From Catenaria anguillulae PL171 (lineage: Eukaryota > Blastocladiomycota > Blastocladiomycetes > Blastocladiales > Catenariaceae), in NCBI GenBank assembly GCA_002102555.1, contig MCFL01000050.1, positions 109,911-173,910 of the forward strand: a stretch of DNA of 64,000 nt, given 5' to 3'. The translations under genes and the position numbers were made by a program. The notes under the pieces were generated by a model. That model was not told where the DNA came from and did not search any database. It saw nothing but the letters and a program-made list of their open reading frames with translations. How positions within the stretch are numbered: position 1 is the first letter of the stretch; every line of letters starts with the position of its first letter. Of this stretch, positions 32,496-43,344 are shown in pieces.

Positions 32496-32941
32496 TCACA
32501 TGAGCTCCAACTTTGGCTGGACCGGCTCAATCATGCTCACCTTGTAGTTTGGCGTCACCTTTTCAACCAACGGATGGCCACGCACGTTGTCTGTCCAAGT
32601 CGTACATTATGTGCCAAACCAGGCCGTCAGCACTCAATCCATAGGCAAACAGAAACAGAACAAGGCAACGAACCGAGATAGGTAGGCGGAATGTGTGCCG
32701 AGAAGCCGTGGTAAATGGTGTTGTAATGGAATGTGACCTTGCCGCCGTTGGCATTCACATCCTTAATCACATCGTAAATCACGTTGTCGGGGGTGTCCTT
32801 CTTGAACTGCACGAGCCAAGAGTTGGGGATGGCATCGTTATTTGCGCCGGCGCCAAGGTGCAGCTGGATGTGTTCAATTTGTTGGGCGAGGTTGGGGGCT
32901 GCGGCGGCAGTGCCAGCAGCGGTTGCGGGCACGTTGTTCAT
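32496..32941 (-). CDS. Proteinase inhibitor I9-like protein, copy 2, N-terminally extended
   Basis: Exons 32941-32674 and 32590-32496 join in phase 1 to give 120 residues. An Ala/Asn-rich stretch precedes the I9-like domain: SWLVQFKKDTPDNVIYDVIK, GGKVTFHYNTIYHGFSAHIP and, after the intron, HPLVEKVTPNYKVSM. It is more divergent from Pbi2 than copy 1, and the two lie in tandem on the same strand. The start ATG overlaps, as ATGA, the stop of a 45-codon frame that encodes a signal-peptide-like sequence (33075-32938). The upstream part of the gene's own frame is also open and Ser/Thr-rich, so the N-terminus is uncertain. Confidence 0.72.
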
Positions 32942-33075
32942 GTTTCGATCGTCAGAGTCAGAGGTGGAAGTAGTGCTGGTGGAGGAGGGTTGCCTGCTCC
33001 GGGTTGAGCAATTGCGGTGGTGAGTGAGTAGAGGAGAGCAAGGTAGACGGCCCGGCAAGACACGGACATGTACAT
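32938..33075 (-). other. Signal-peptide-like upstream ORF overlapping the inhibitor start
   Basis: 45 codons starting MYMSVSCRAVYLALLYSL, with a hydrophobic core and an Ala-x-Ala-like end (TTAIAQ) followed by Pro/Gly-rich residues. Its TGA shares bases with the ATG of the downstream gene. It could be a real uORF, or the leader of the inhibitor separated by an indel. Confidence 0.4.
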
Positions 33076-34160
33076 TTGAATTGAGGTTGACTTGGCGGCA
33101 AATGCAGATTGCACAGGCTTCAAGTATCTTTTCATGGCATTGGCATACCGACATATCGCTAATGCATTAGCGTCAACTGGTACGAGCATGACGTGTCGCC
33201 AGTCAACCTGCTTTGACTTGGCCGACCCAATCATGGCAGGCGAGGCCAGGCGGGTGGTTTTCCGCCTAAAGACCCGTGATGCCTACTGCCCGATCGCTCA
33301 CTTGTTCGGAATTCTGACCCTGGTCAGGTGAACGCCACTCGAGTCTGCGATTGCTCTCGGCGTTTGCTGTCGAGAGATCCGACGTTTATCCTTGTTGGCA
33401 CCGAGTCGAAATGTCTCACGGTCTCACACAACGTTGCATGCTGTGATCGCGCCGGGCAAGGCACTAGATGACATTCTTTATTCATGTTGGAAACCTTTCA
33501 AGGCAGAGAAGTCGATCTCAACTGCAGCAGCGAGCTCCGGACCATTTTAACCGAGATTTGTTGGACTGTCGGTTGAACAGCTTCATCCATCAGTTCCTTG
33601 AACCAGCACAAGCCCTGCTATCGACGTGTTTTTAGCGACGCGAGCCTTCAACTCGCCCACAGTTCCCACTGATGAATGTCTCATCTCTCGCAAACAACCC
33701 ACAGCAACAGGCAGCAAACAGGAGATCCGTTGCCCAGGGATAGATCAATTGGGCTCTTCCTTGATCTGGTCATGTGTCCATACGCAGCACGGGCTTGCTT
33801 GGAAAGCTAGTGTCATGTGTACCTGCACTGTTCGGCGCCGGATCGAGCCACAACCAACCGCCGGCAAACCGCTGGCATTGACGCATTCATCAATTTGGGA
33901 ACACTTCTTCATCAGTTGCAAGCAAGCACAACCACAACGCACAGCGTCAGTTTTTGGATCACCCGGCCCAGCGACTCCAGAGTCGTCCTGATGCTTGCCG
34001 CAAAAGGGAATGCCCTCCCCGTCGCCCTTTACTCAGCCCCTTCACGCAAGGTCCAACTCCGTCCCATGCACTTCTTGACGCTTCAAGACGGCCTGAACCC
34101 AACCAGTTTACCGCTGCCCGTTCTCTGTCCACCTACGTCTCGATTGCTTCCTATACAGCC
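33076..34160. other. Intergenic, no gene seen
   Basis: About 1.1 kb between the inhibitor upstream frame and the permease start. Short frames lack coding character. The last 200 bp are C-rich, as in other leaders. Confidence 0.35.
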
Positions 34161-35801
34161 ATGACTGCCGCTTGCCACGCCGCCGTCGAAAAGAGCCACA
34201 GCGATGTCGAGTCGTCTGGTAGCTCGATTCCCAACCACCTCAAGCCAACACTCAACGTCTTTCAAGGCGCTGCCTTGATTGCCGGTGCTACTATCGGCTC
34301 AGGTCCGTCCACGGCTACTAGCTGCATTGCTATCGACCCGAGTTGGAGCTCATCCCGTCTCACACCACAATGAATAGGAGTCTACACCAATCCAGGCAAA
34401 GTACTCGGCGTCATGGGCGCAACAGGTCCCTCGCTGTTTCTTTGGGTGCTTGCCGCTGTTGTTGCCTTTGTCGCCGCCATGAACTACGCCGAGCTCGGGT
34501 CTCGCATCACTCAATCAGGCGGTGACGCACCGTACCTGGAATCTGCCTACCCACGGCCACGCAAGTTCCTCGCCGTCATCTTCTCCTGGACACGTGTGGT
34601 GCTTGTCAACCCAGGCTACAACTCGTCGCTGTCGTACATTGCAGCCACCTACTTGGCTGAGGCGTTCCCCGATGCACTCTCATCAACGACCAATTCGCTC
34701 CGAACCATCGCCACCATCATTCTTGTCGTGCAAACGCTCGCGTGTATCCCGTCCAATAACGTTGCGGGCAAGTTTGTCGCTGGCGTCACGGTCGTCTCTG
34801 TACTGTCGCTTGCTCTGTTTTGCATCACGGGCATGGGCGTGCTGGTCGGCATTGCGCCGTCGGTCCGCACACTTGACTCGTTCTCGTCCGAGCACTTGTT
34901 CAAGGGCACTACAAGCAACCCAGGTGAATGGGCCAATGCCCTGTTCAAGGTGCTGTGGGCATTTGACGGATTTGCCAATCTTGCCAGTTCGCTCGGTGAG
35001 CTGCGCAACCCGGAACGCAACATCAAGCGCGCAACCGTGCTCGGTATCGGAACCGTCACGTTCCTGTACCTGCTCGCCAACGTCACGTATCTCGTGTCTG
35101 TCCCCTTTGACCTGCTCTCAACACAAGGCGACAAGATTGCGTCCGTCTGGGCAGAGCGGGTGTTTGGCGCTGGCGGCCGTGTTGCCGTGACGCTCATCAT
35201 TGCTGTGTCTGTGCTTTCGTGCTGCTACGTGTGCTTGTTTTCGGCGTCAAGGATTGCACAGGCCACAGGCGAGTCGGCCATGATCTTCCCACCGCGGTTC
35301 TTTGCGGCCTTGAACGGCAAGACGGGCACGCCCGTGAATGCGCTCATGGTGAACCTGATCATGTCCATCGCATTGCTGTGGATTCCGCCCAACGACGATG
35401 TGTTCTGGTTTGTCATTAACCTTGTCAGTTATCCCACCTGGTACGCCTGCATGCCTTTTTCATTCTCCTCCCATCCCCATGCATGCTTTTCGAGTTCTGA
35501 CTCTTGCCCCCCTTCACAACATGCAATCACTTTCAGGTTCTTCTACGGCCTCACGTCCATCGCATTGCTCATCATCAAGCGCCGCGACGCAGCCAACGGC
35601 TACGCGGGCGTTACCATGCACCCGGCGGGTGCCGTGTTTGTGCTGCTCATGGCGCTGTTCCTGGTCGTATTCCCGTACTTTGACCCAACGCTCGTGCTGC
35701 CGTCGGCGCTCGCCTGGGTGTTTATGTTTTTGGGCATTCCGTCGTGGTTCTTGCTGATGCGGCAAGAGCGCATGGCAAAGGACGCCGTGTTGGCGCATTA
35801 G
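34161..35801 (+). CDS. APC-superfamily amino-acid permease (LAT-like)
   Basis: Exons 34161-34302, 34378-35440 and 35537-35801 (phases 1 and 2) give 489 residues. The first splice restores the substrate-binding bend of TM1, AGATIGSGG|VYTNPGKVLG, typical of LAT/HAT amino-acid exchangers. About 12 hydrophobic segments follow, including SLFLWVLAAVVAFVAAMNYAELG (TM2, shown here in part as LFLWVLAAVVAFVAAMNY) and the TM6 region FKVLWAFDGFANLASSLGEL with RNPERNIKRA. It probably moves neutral or cationic amino acids across the plasma membrane; specificity cannot be read. The second intron (96 nt) has no in-frame stop. No heavy-chain partner gene is nearby. Confidence 0.9.
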
Positions 35802-36124
35802 TCAAGTCGGGAGGAGTGTCCGCTTTTTGTTTTTGTTGAATCGAGAGGGGGGAGGGAGACCCGATTGTTTTTCTTCTGCTGGTGGATGGCATCCACTAGC
35901 GCATTGTACAGTTACCCGCAATTGTCTTGCCTCCCTCGGTATTGCATGCATTGTACTGCAGATGCAGATTCGTAGAATTACATAACACACACTATTACCC
36001 CATTTTTTTGTTGCTTGATCAACCATCATCTCGCACATTTCCGAGTTTTTCGCCGCTCGTATTGTGGTTGAATCGATGACGACGGCCGCCTTGATGACAA
36101 CACTATGCAATCGTCATATGATAC
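35802..36124. other. Permease 3' UTR / intergenic
   Basis: 323 bp, T-rich near the start. Nothing else is seen. Confidence 0.4.
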
Positions 36125-37042
36125 ATGAATATTCCATCCTCCACTCGAGCCATTCCGTGGCTGCCGCACAATGTCGCCGACCAGATCCTCGCTCATGCGA
36201 TCCGATTCGCGGTCTGGACGAACCCGATCTGCCCCTTTAGGTCGATGCGCCCTCGCCTGGGACCACCTTGGAATGTGTGCCCGAACCCAACGACGCCGAC
36301 GAACACTTGAGTGCCTCAATCGGCTACTGTCTGTTGGTCGCGCCCGACTTGGACTTGACTCACCAAGTGGCCGTGGTGCATCATCCCGACAGGTCCTTGC
36401 TCGAGGCATGTGTCGACGGCCACTTGCCGTTGTTCTACCTGAAGTCAAGCGCAAGGGCATATGTGCTTGATTCCGAGTTGATGCAGTGCATCACAGAGGC
36501 CTCGGCCAATGTCCATGTGCATATCCATGATTTTGGAGAGCGGGCTCCGTATCATCATGTCCGTCCAAGACCTTGACCGCGCGTCACTTGCGTGTTGTTT
36601 GAACGTTTTTTTGGATTGGTTTTTGTCTCGAAAATCAGGACAAGTGTGGTGGTCGTCGCTCTCTCGTCGGTATTGATTTGCGAAACGTTAAGCGTTTTGA
36701 CGCGCAAATCTTGGATTGGTTGAGGACGAGTGGGTTGATGGAGAAAATGCAGGACGTCGTTGATTTGCGTGACTCGGATGTGCACGTCGCACTTGGGGAA
36801 AGAGCCCGTACCTACTCGTTCGAATTCGGTCCTCGCATCGTTTGCGTGGCGAACGAGGCATGGGTATGCCGTGCTCGCGAGCCATGCCAGGTCATCTTGA
36901 ATACGCGGCCGCGAAGGGTCAGTTTGAGGTGGTTTGAGTAGATGTCATTGGTGGAGCTCCCACGACATAGCTGATTGATACGCTGGAAGAGTACGAGGGT
37001 CTGGAGCATATCATTGACTGGATGAGGTCGAGGATGAGGTGA
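36125..37042 (+). pseudogene. Decayed DWW ankyrin-like repeat gene
   Basis: Pieces in several frames match the larger gene at 45.2-47.4 kb in order: LPHNVADQILAHAIRFA, then after a frameshift CLLVAPDLDLTHQVAVVHHP and ACVDGHLPL, then LMQCITEASANVHV, then a jump to the C-terminal part (AQILDWLRTSGLM, near 36705) and the end (HIIDWMRSRMR, stop 37040-37042). Frame changes near 36260 and later, plus a missing centre, show it is no longer a working gene. Confidence 0.7.
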
Positions 37043-37341
37043 GACGGATCCTTTTACTAGTGCATCCTTGTGCGAGCAAGCACTTCCTGTTGTCGCCGTT
37101 CCATTCCCATCGTTGAAAGTGCGAACCCAGAATGATCATTGCACGATCTGACGAGGGTGTTTCGCACGCCATTCCGTTCCTCTTAACCGATCGATTGTCA
37201 GTAGATTGCAGTTGAAGAAGACGAGACATTATAGTAAACATTCATGACATTCAACCACAATACGTCTCGAATTACACACCGGCACACCGTTTACACCCTA
37301 GTCTCATAAGTTCCACACCCATCGAACTTGAGAATGTATGC

Positions 37342-37838
37342 TTAGTCAGAACGAGTCCACGACGACGACTCGCGGGGAAGCGGGTAGACGGAGCCGAACA
37401 TTCCCATTGCATCAACCATGCGGTTGCCCCAAATGCGGGACACGCGGGCATCGCGGGTCATGGCGCCAAATTGCCACGTCTGGTAGATGTTGTTGCCCTG
37501 CATGTCCTTTTGCTTGAGCGTGACCGTGTTGCCTTCTTTGTCGGCTTCCCACTTGCCCGAACCCATGCAGTTGACGGCCGCGCACTTGAGGGCCGTCACG
37601 TAGGTGTAAGTGCCATCGGGCTTGAAGGTAATGGCCAAGTTGTGGGTTTGGTCGACCTTGTAGGTGGCCGGGAGCGGGAAGGGCAGGGAAGCTGTTGTGT
37701 TGACGCGGCGGTTGCAAATGAGTTAGTGAAGTGTCGTGTGCGAGCAGACGGTGGCAGCAGTAAATATGTGCACGGACCGGCCGAGACGGTGGTGGCCACA
37801 AGGGCGACGATGAGGACGAGAAGAGCGATCGGGTTCAT
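37342..37838 (-). CDS. Small secreted protein, inverted-duplicate copy 1
   Basis: Exons 37838-37778 and 37691-37342 join in phase 1 to give 136 residues. A clear signal peptide (MNPIALLVLIVALVATTVSA) fills exon 1 and the intron falls at its end. The mature part has GTYTYVTALKCAAVNCMGSG, a two-Cys segment, then GKWEADKEGNTVTLKQKD and YQTWQFGAMTRDARVSRIWG. Alternating beta strands recall small lipocalin/META-like barrels, but no family is recognised. A TATAAAG lies 112 bp before the ATG. It differs from copy 2 by about four residues and lies head to head with it across ~1.2 kb. Confidence 0.85.
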
Positions 37839-37952
37839 GTTGAGGGTAGTGGTTAGGTCAGGCTGGGCTTGCGAATGGAATCGGAAGAGCTGAGGATGAG
37901 GAGCAATGGTAATTGGGTTTGTGAGCCGGGGGTTGCGGTTGCTCTTTATACC
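37342..37952 (-). repeat. Inverted duplication, left arm (611 bp)
   Basis: Runs from the TATA box to the stop codon of copy 1. The matching arm is 38936-39546 (+), with the same length and only scattered substitutions, including four in the 86-nt intron. Similarity stops abruptly at the TATA box and right after TAAG. Confidence 0.8.
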
Positions 37953-38935
37953 TTGACTTTGGATCGCCTTGGGGATCTCAGACTCCTCGACTTAGTGGCC
38001 GCAGTTTTCTGTAGTGTCTCTGACATCCGTCAAACAGTCGCGCTGCAAGACGTTGGCCAGCGCTCGCACAAGTCGGAACACCATAACCGCGTGCCCGGTC
38101 GATTTGTCGAGTGGCCGTCGCCGGATGTCGGCGGAATCGGCTCAATCGCACAAATGAAGGCGAATGGTGTGAAACTTGCGGAAACTATTGCATTCCTACC
38201 ATTCATGATTCATTAAATTGGGATCCACGACTGTTTATCCGACACGATGTTGCTTGCGACTTGCATGCCCCACCAATTTGCTCCCAAGTCAGGCTCGTCC
38301 GCATTTGCCACAATCTGGAGATGCAACATTTACACGTACGTAGACATGAAGTCTTGTCCATGTTTGTTGCATGATGCTGCGGTTGAACATAATACGGTTA
38401 CAATATCCAGGGATTATTCGATTTCCAGCTACCGCCACAATTCCTGATCAGTTTGCAAACTATGTTTCAAGTGAGACATGATCTTCACCACCCACATCGG
38501 CGCAACAACTTGGACCAGCCGGCCGCCACCAAATTCACCACTAGCAACGTTGCCCTTTTCCGTACGGTGAAACGAGACTATTGGGTTTTTCCTTTACACG
38601 CCCTATTTCGGTACCTCCCTGCATGCTCAACCGATCATTTGTGAAGTGCCTGCTTAGCGGGTTCTTGCAGTCCGCTGCCATTTACATGTTTAACCGAAAA
38701 TGAAACAAAGATTGATGAGCGTCACTATTGGTTTCTCAAGCGCACCACCTGAAGTATTTGTGCAAACCATCCCAAATCAAGAGGTAGCGGACGGGAGGGT
38801 GTATGCGATACACCGCGCTCGAATCGTCAAACCTCACGTCAGTCAGCTTCAGGTCTCTCATTCTCATCTTTTCCAGATCCCCATGGCGTTCCTATTGCCA
38901 TTGTACATGATGAGCAGCATGGGGGTCCTTGCCCG
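37953..38935. other. Spacer of the inverted duplication, no gene seen
   Basis: 983 bp of AT-richer, unique-looking sequence between the two arms. It contains one AAGTGAGAC copy near 38466. No gene is supported. Confidence 0.4.
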
Positions 38936-39546
38936 GGTATAAAGAGCAACCGCAACCCCCGGCTCACAAACCCAACTACCATTGCTCCTCATCCTCAGCT
39001 CTTCCGATTCCATTCGCAAGCCCAGCCTGACCCAACCACTACCCTCAACATGAACCCGATCGCTCTTCTCGTCCTCATCGTCGCCCTTGTGGCCACCACC
39101 GTCTCGGCCGGTCCGTGCACATATTTTCTGCTGCCACCGTCTGCTCGCACACGACGCTTCACTAACTCATCTGCAACCGCCGCGCCAACACAACAGCTTC
39201 CCTGCCCTTCCCGCTCCCGGCCACCTACAAGGTCGACCAAACCCACAACTTGGCCCTCACCTTCAAGCCCGACGGCACCTACACCTACGTGACTGCCCTC
39301 AAGTGCGCGACCGTCAACTGCATGGGTTCGGGCAAGTGGGAAGCCGACCAAGAAGGCAACACGGTCACGCTCAAGCAAAAGGACATGCAGGGCAACAACA
39401 TCTACCAGACGTGGCAGTTTGGCGCCATGACCCGCGATGCCCGCGTGTCCCGCATTTGGGGCAACCGCATGGTCGATGCAATGGGAATGTTTGGCAGCGT
39501 CTACCCGCTTCCCCGCGAGTCGTCGTCGTGGACTCGTTTTGACTAA
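38936..39546 (+). repeat. Inverted duplication, right arm (611 bp)
   Basis: Mirror of 37342-37952. TATAAAG at 38938-38944 sits 112 bp before the ATG, as in the other arm. Sequence outside the arm shows no match to the other side. Confidence 0.8.
39050..39546 (+). CDS. Small secreted protein, inverted-duplicate copy 2
   Basis: Exons 39050-39110 and 39197-39546 join in phase 1 to give 136 residues with the same signal peptide and mature domain as copy 1. Replacements seen: Ile to Leu in ALTFKPDG, Ala to Thr in KCATVNC, Lys to Gln in EADQEG and Ser to Phe before the last Asp. The intron is retained in both copies, so the duplication was DNA-based. Unknown function; secreted to the wall or medium by its leader. 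Confidence 0.85.
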
Positions 39547-39732
39547 GTGTGGACTGCGATGGGAGTGTGGGCGTGTTTCCTCATTGTGTGTGTGAATGTT
39601 GATTTTGAAGCGAAATGAATGTATACGATGATGGCGATGAGGAGAAAACACAGTGTGTCGCATTTGCACAGTCGCAATCCCTTCATCGAGGCGAGATGTT
39701 CCACACATCAACCAGCTTGAGCGTCAATGGCA

Positions 39733-41060
39733 CTACCACTCTTGATTAATGACCCGTTTACTCGCTTTGTTAAACATGGATCCTGTGCGGCTCAGAGGCT
39801 GAGCCTGATGCACAGCCATGGTCAAGTTCCTGTTCTTGCGCAAAATGATTTCGAATCCGGCCTCGGTTGCACATGCAATCGTGCTGAGCGAGATACACAC
39901 GGCCATGGGGCGTATGGCCATGCGCGGATTAAGGATCAGGACGTAAAGGTACAGCGTCCAGTAGAAGGCTTGCAATAGGGTCTGCGCAAACAGAAATCAA
40001 GTGCGTGAGTACATTTTTGAGACACAGCGATTCCTCGGGTCAAAGTGCGCACCAAGAAAACGAATGTGGATTTCAATGATTGAGCCAGAACAAATGCGGA
40101 TGATGCAACAGACTGTCCGGTTGCGGTGGATGCGATTTGCGACTCGTTGGCATTTGGAGAACTGGACAACGATGAGCTGCCATTGCTGACCTGCTGTTGC
40201 TGAATATTCGGTTCCCAAGTTGTCGCCGTGGAAGGTGCGGGTGTCTTTTGCGAAAGCACCGCCTTGACCAGCCAAAGAGATGCTCCGATGCACAGAATCT
40301 GTTTCGTTGACGAAGGTATGAATGTTCGTGATAGAAAGAGATTTCAAAGTATTCACAAGAATATGAGCGCACAGGGAAGAGCGCAATAATCAATCCAGTT
40401 TCGACGCCGTAAATGACAATGGTTTGCCATGCCACTACGCAGTGGGACCGACATGTCAGAATAGTGAAATTGAGGAACCGGCGGAGAATCATGGAGGGTT
40501 ATACCAATGCTCTCATTCCAATGCTGCCTGAGCCCACCAATCACAAAGCTCGCAAACGTAACCGGCATAACCACGGTCAATATCCCTGTCGCGGCAAGAA
40601 ACTTCCTTCGCGTGCGCGGATGCGTCACCAGGACCAAAGCGATTCTGTACGCCATGGCTAGACCCACAAGCGGTCCGGCGGGGACAATGGTCAAAATGTC
40701 AAAGACATATGCCATGGGTGCATCAGCTTGATCCGGCCGCTTCCACAGGTATCCGTAGTAGGCCATGGTATTGATACATGCCCCGGCGTGCATACATGCC
40801 GATAAAAAGATGGCCAACACGCGGCTGTTGCCGGCTTTCACAGACCAATTTGAGCCTGCGCCGTGAACTGAGGCAGATGACGACGCTGAGGCATGGTAAA
40901 ACGATCGAATGGCGGGCCCGATTCGTTTGGACAGGGAGGCAAGCGTTCCAATGCAGATGCATACTGCTGACGCGAGTAGAGCAATCGAGTTGATGGCTTG
41001 CTCGTCAGTTATCAGCACGAGGTTTTGAGCCGAAGACTGTTGGTGTAGGAATGTTGGCAT
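39733..41060 (-). CDS. Seven-transmembrane protein T1 (receptor-like, tandem family)
   Basis: Exons 41060-40505, 40434-40373, 40298-40053 and 39981-39733 (phases 1, 0, 0) give 370 residues. Hydrophobic segments lie near residues 24-43, 81-105, 116-146, 154-178, 187-222 (TM5), 280-305 and 318-340, giving a 7-TM layout. Conserved with T2 and T3: DEQAINSI-like start of TM1, LTIVPAGPLVG in TM3, IALVLVTHPRTRRKF after it, VAWQTIVIYGVETGL in TM5, and the loop motif STATTWEP between TM5 and TM6. The long Ser/Gln-rich TM5-TM6 loop is where GPCRs bind G proteins, but no known GPCR class motif is seen. Tail is basic then Ser-rich. Confidence 0.82.
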
Positions 41061-41292
41061 TGTAGGTTTTGTTTCCGCGGAAGTGTAGAACGGGTATTAG
41101 GAGACTTGCATGAGCTGACTGAAGTTTCTTTTTCATCGAGTGTCCTCTTGGGAGCTTCGATTGACTTTGTTCCGGGGAATATATGTGTGTATCGCGGTCT
41201 CCATGTGGAAAGTACAAACGAGCTTAACAGCGTATGCGAACACTGCGAACATGCGTGCAATCACACCGCGTTCTATCGCATTGTGCCGGGGG
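41061..41292. other. Spacer between T1 and T2
   Basis: 232 bp, T1 promoter side and T2 3' UTR. No other feature is seen. Confidence 0.4.
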
Positions 41293-42724
41293 CTAATACA
41301 TGCTCCCCCTCGACATTGACTTTGCGAGTGAGCCCATCGTCGCCCTTGCTCGACTGAACACTGAACTTGTCTCATTATTCAACCCACTGCGGGTTTGGCT
41401 GCGATTTGTCGCCATGGTCAAGTTCCTGTTTTTACGCAAAATGACTTCGAATCCGGCCTCGGTTGCACACGCGACCGTGCTGAGCGCCACCGTTACAGAC
41501 ATGGTTCGAAACGGCATGGGCGGGTGCAGGATGAGAACGTAGAGATACAGGGTCCAGTAAACTGCTTGCATGAGCGTCTGTTCAAATGACCATGATGCAC
41601 GAGCCCGGAGCCCTGGGGTCAACGTCTGCTGTCGCTGGGATGAGAGTTTGAGGAAGGATGGGGCAAAAGTACATACGAGCAAAATGAAGGTTGACTTCAG
41701 AGACTGAGCAAGCACCACGGCTTGGCTTGCGACCGAACGTCCTGTTGCTGTAGAAGCAATGTGGGCGCCCTCCTTGCCATTTGGCGGTCCTGGAGCAGTT
41801 GCCCCATTGAGTGTGCCGATGTGATTCCCATTGGAGTTGGGCTCGGAATCGCCTGACCTTCTCTGTTGGAAATCGGGCTCCCATGTCGTCGCTGTTGCCG
41901 GCGCAGGTGTTGGCTGGGTCAAGACGGCTTTCACGGACCACAATGATGCTCCGATGCAAAGAATCTGGGAGAAAATCAAATAAATGATACCAAGCGTCGG
42001 CGGAGCGATAACGATTAGGTGATTTCATGTTGCTCCAAACATACAGGGAACAGCATGATTGTCAGCCCAGTTTCTAACCCGTAAATCACGATGCTTTGCC
42101 ACGCAACTGTATGTTCCCAAAGAAACAGAGTCTGGAGCGTGAGCTTTGCATACCTAGAATCGGGAGCGTTGGGAGACGACAATATCCAGTACCGATATCC
42201 TCATGCCAATTCCGTACGATTCCCCCAATCACAAAGCTTGCAAACATGACAGGCATGCACATGGTGAGGAATGCCGTGACAATGAGAAACCTGCGGCGTG
42301 TATGTGGATGGGTCACCAGCACAAGCGCTATTCTGTATGCAGCCGCTAAGCCCACCAGCGGTCCGGCAGGGACAATGGTCACGATGTCGGCAATGTACGA
42401 CAGCGGGGCGTTGGCCAGCCTCGGCTGTTTCCACAAGTATCCATAGTACGCTATGCTGTTGACACAAGCGCCTGCATGGAGCAATCCCGAGAGACAAATA
42501 GCCAAGACTCGTCGATGGCCCGCTTGGACTGACCAGTTTGCTCCTGCTTGATGGCTCAACAGCGATGATGTGTTTGATCGAAAACAGGCACGAATAGCGG
42601 GTATCACTCGTCTTGAAAGCGATGCAGAGGTGCCGATTGCCATGAAAAATGTCATTGCGAGCAATGTGATCGAGTTGACAGCCTGCTCGTCGGATATCAA
42701 GATGGGATCTTGGACTTGTGTCAT
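41293..42724 (-). CDS. Seven-transmembrane protein T2 (tandem paralogue of T1)
   Basis: Exons 42724-42193, 42106-42045, 41964-41677 and 41577-41293 (phases 1, 0, 0) give 388 residues. Intron positions are the same as in T1 and exon 2 is also 62 nt. Shared motifs: SDEQAVNSITLL, VTIVPAGPLVGLAAAYRIA, LVTHPHTRRRF, VAWQSIVIYGLETGL, ATATTWEPDFQ, and TVACATEAGFEVILRKNRNL at TM7. The C-terminal tail is longer than in T1 and rich in Ser, Arg and Met. The 99-nt last intron is open in frame. Tandem duplication with T1 is clear; ligand and signalling partner unknown. Confidence 0.82.
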
Positions 42725-43344
42725 GATGCTTCGCGTTTGTAAAGAGTATGGAATCTCGCGGATTGCGCTAGGTGCTATTCATACCGAGTTCCATTAGCTC
42801 TGTCCCAAATCAAGCAGGTAGACGCCGAGCCGTGAGGGGAACAGCGGCTGCCAAGAGGCTGCGGACAACAACGCGTGATTTGGAGCCGAACTTGAGAGGC
42901 AGATGGGAACCTGAAATGCTCAGACATGGACGGAAAGGATCATCAAAGTGGGACACAACGGGGATTCGGTACCCTTGCCAATTGACGTTGGTGCATTTGT
43001 CCAACCGTGCCGAATTTTGCTTGCCAAATGAGTGCGCGCGGGCTGGAGATGCCAGCTCGATCGTGTTTCCAGCTCTGCAGCCTGAGTCCGCAAGCAATGG
43101 GCGAGCACCTCATTGAGTACATTCCAGACGCTGACGTTCGTACACAGGTCATTGGCGGCGTGTGTAATTTTGGGACACCTTTTGGACGGCGATCGACCAA
43201 CAGAATCGGTCCTTCGATCACTTCGAGATCATGATTCCGGCTCCAGCGCCAGCGTTGTTGGCCCTCCATGTCCACGCCGTTGAAATGGATGCTTGATAGG
43301 AACCAAAAGCAAAGCCCGCCCCAGCCTACGCATTCGTACGAACA
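42725..43344. other. Divergent intergenic region (T2 / Mediator-1-like)
   Basis: 620 bp between opposed starts. No coding frame is supported. Confidence 0.4.

Noticed and set aside
34649-35200. 183-codon minus-strand frame
   Set aside because: Antisense to the permease membrane segments.
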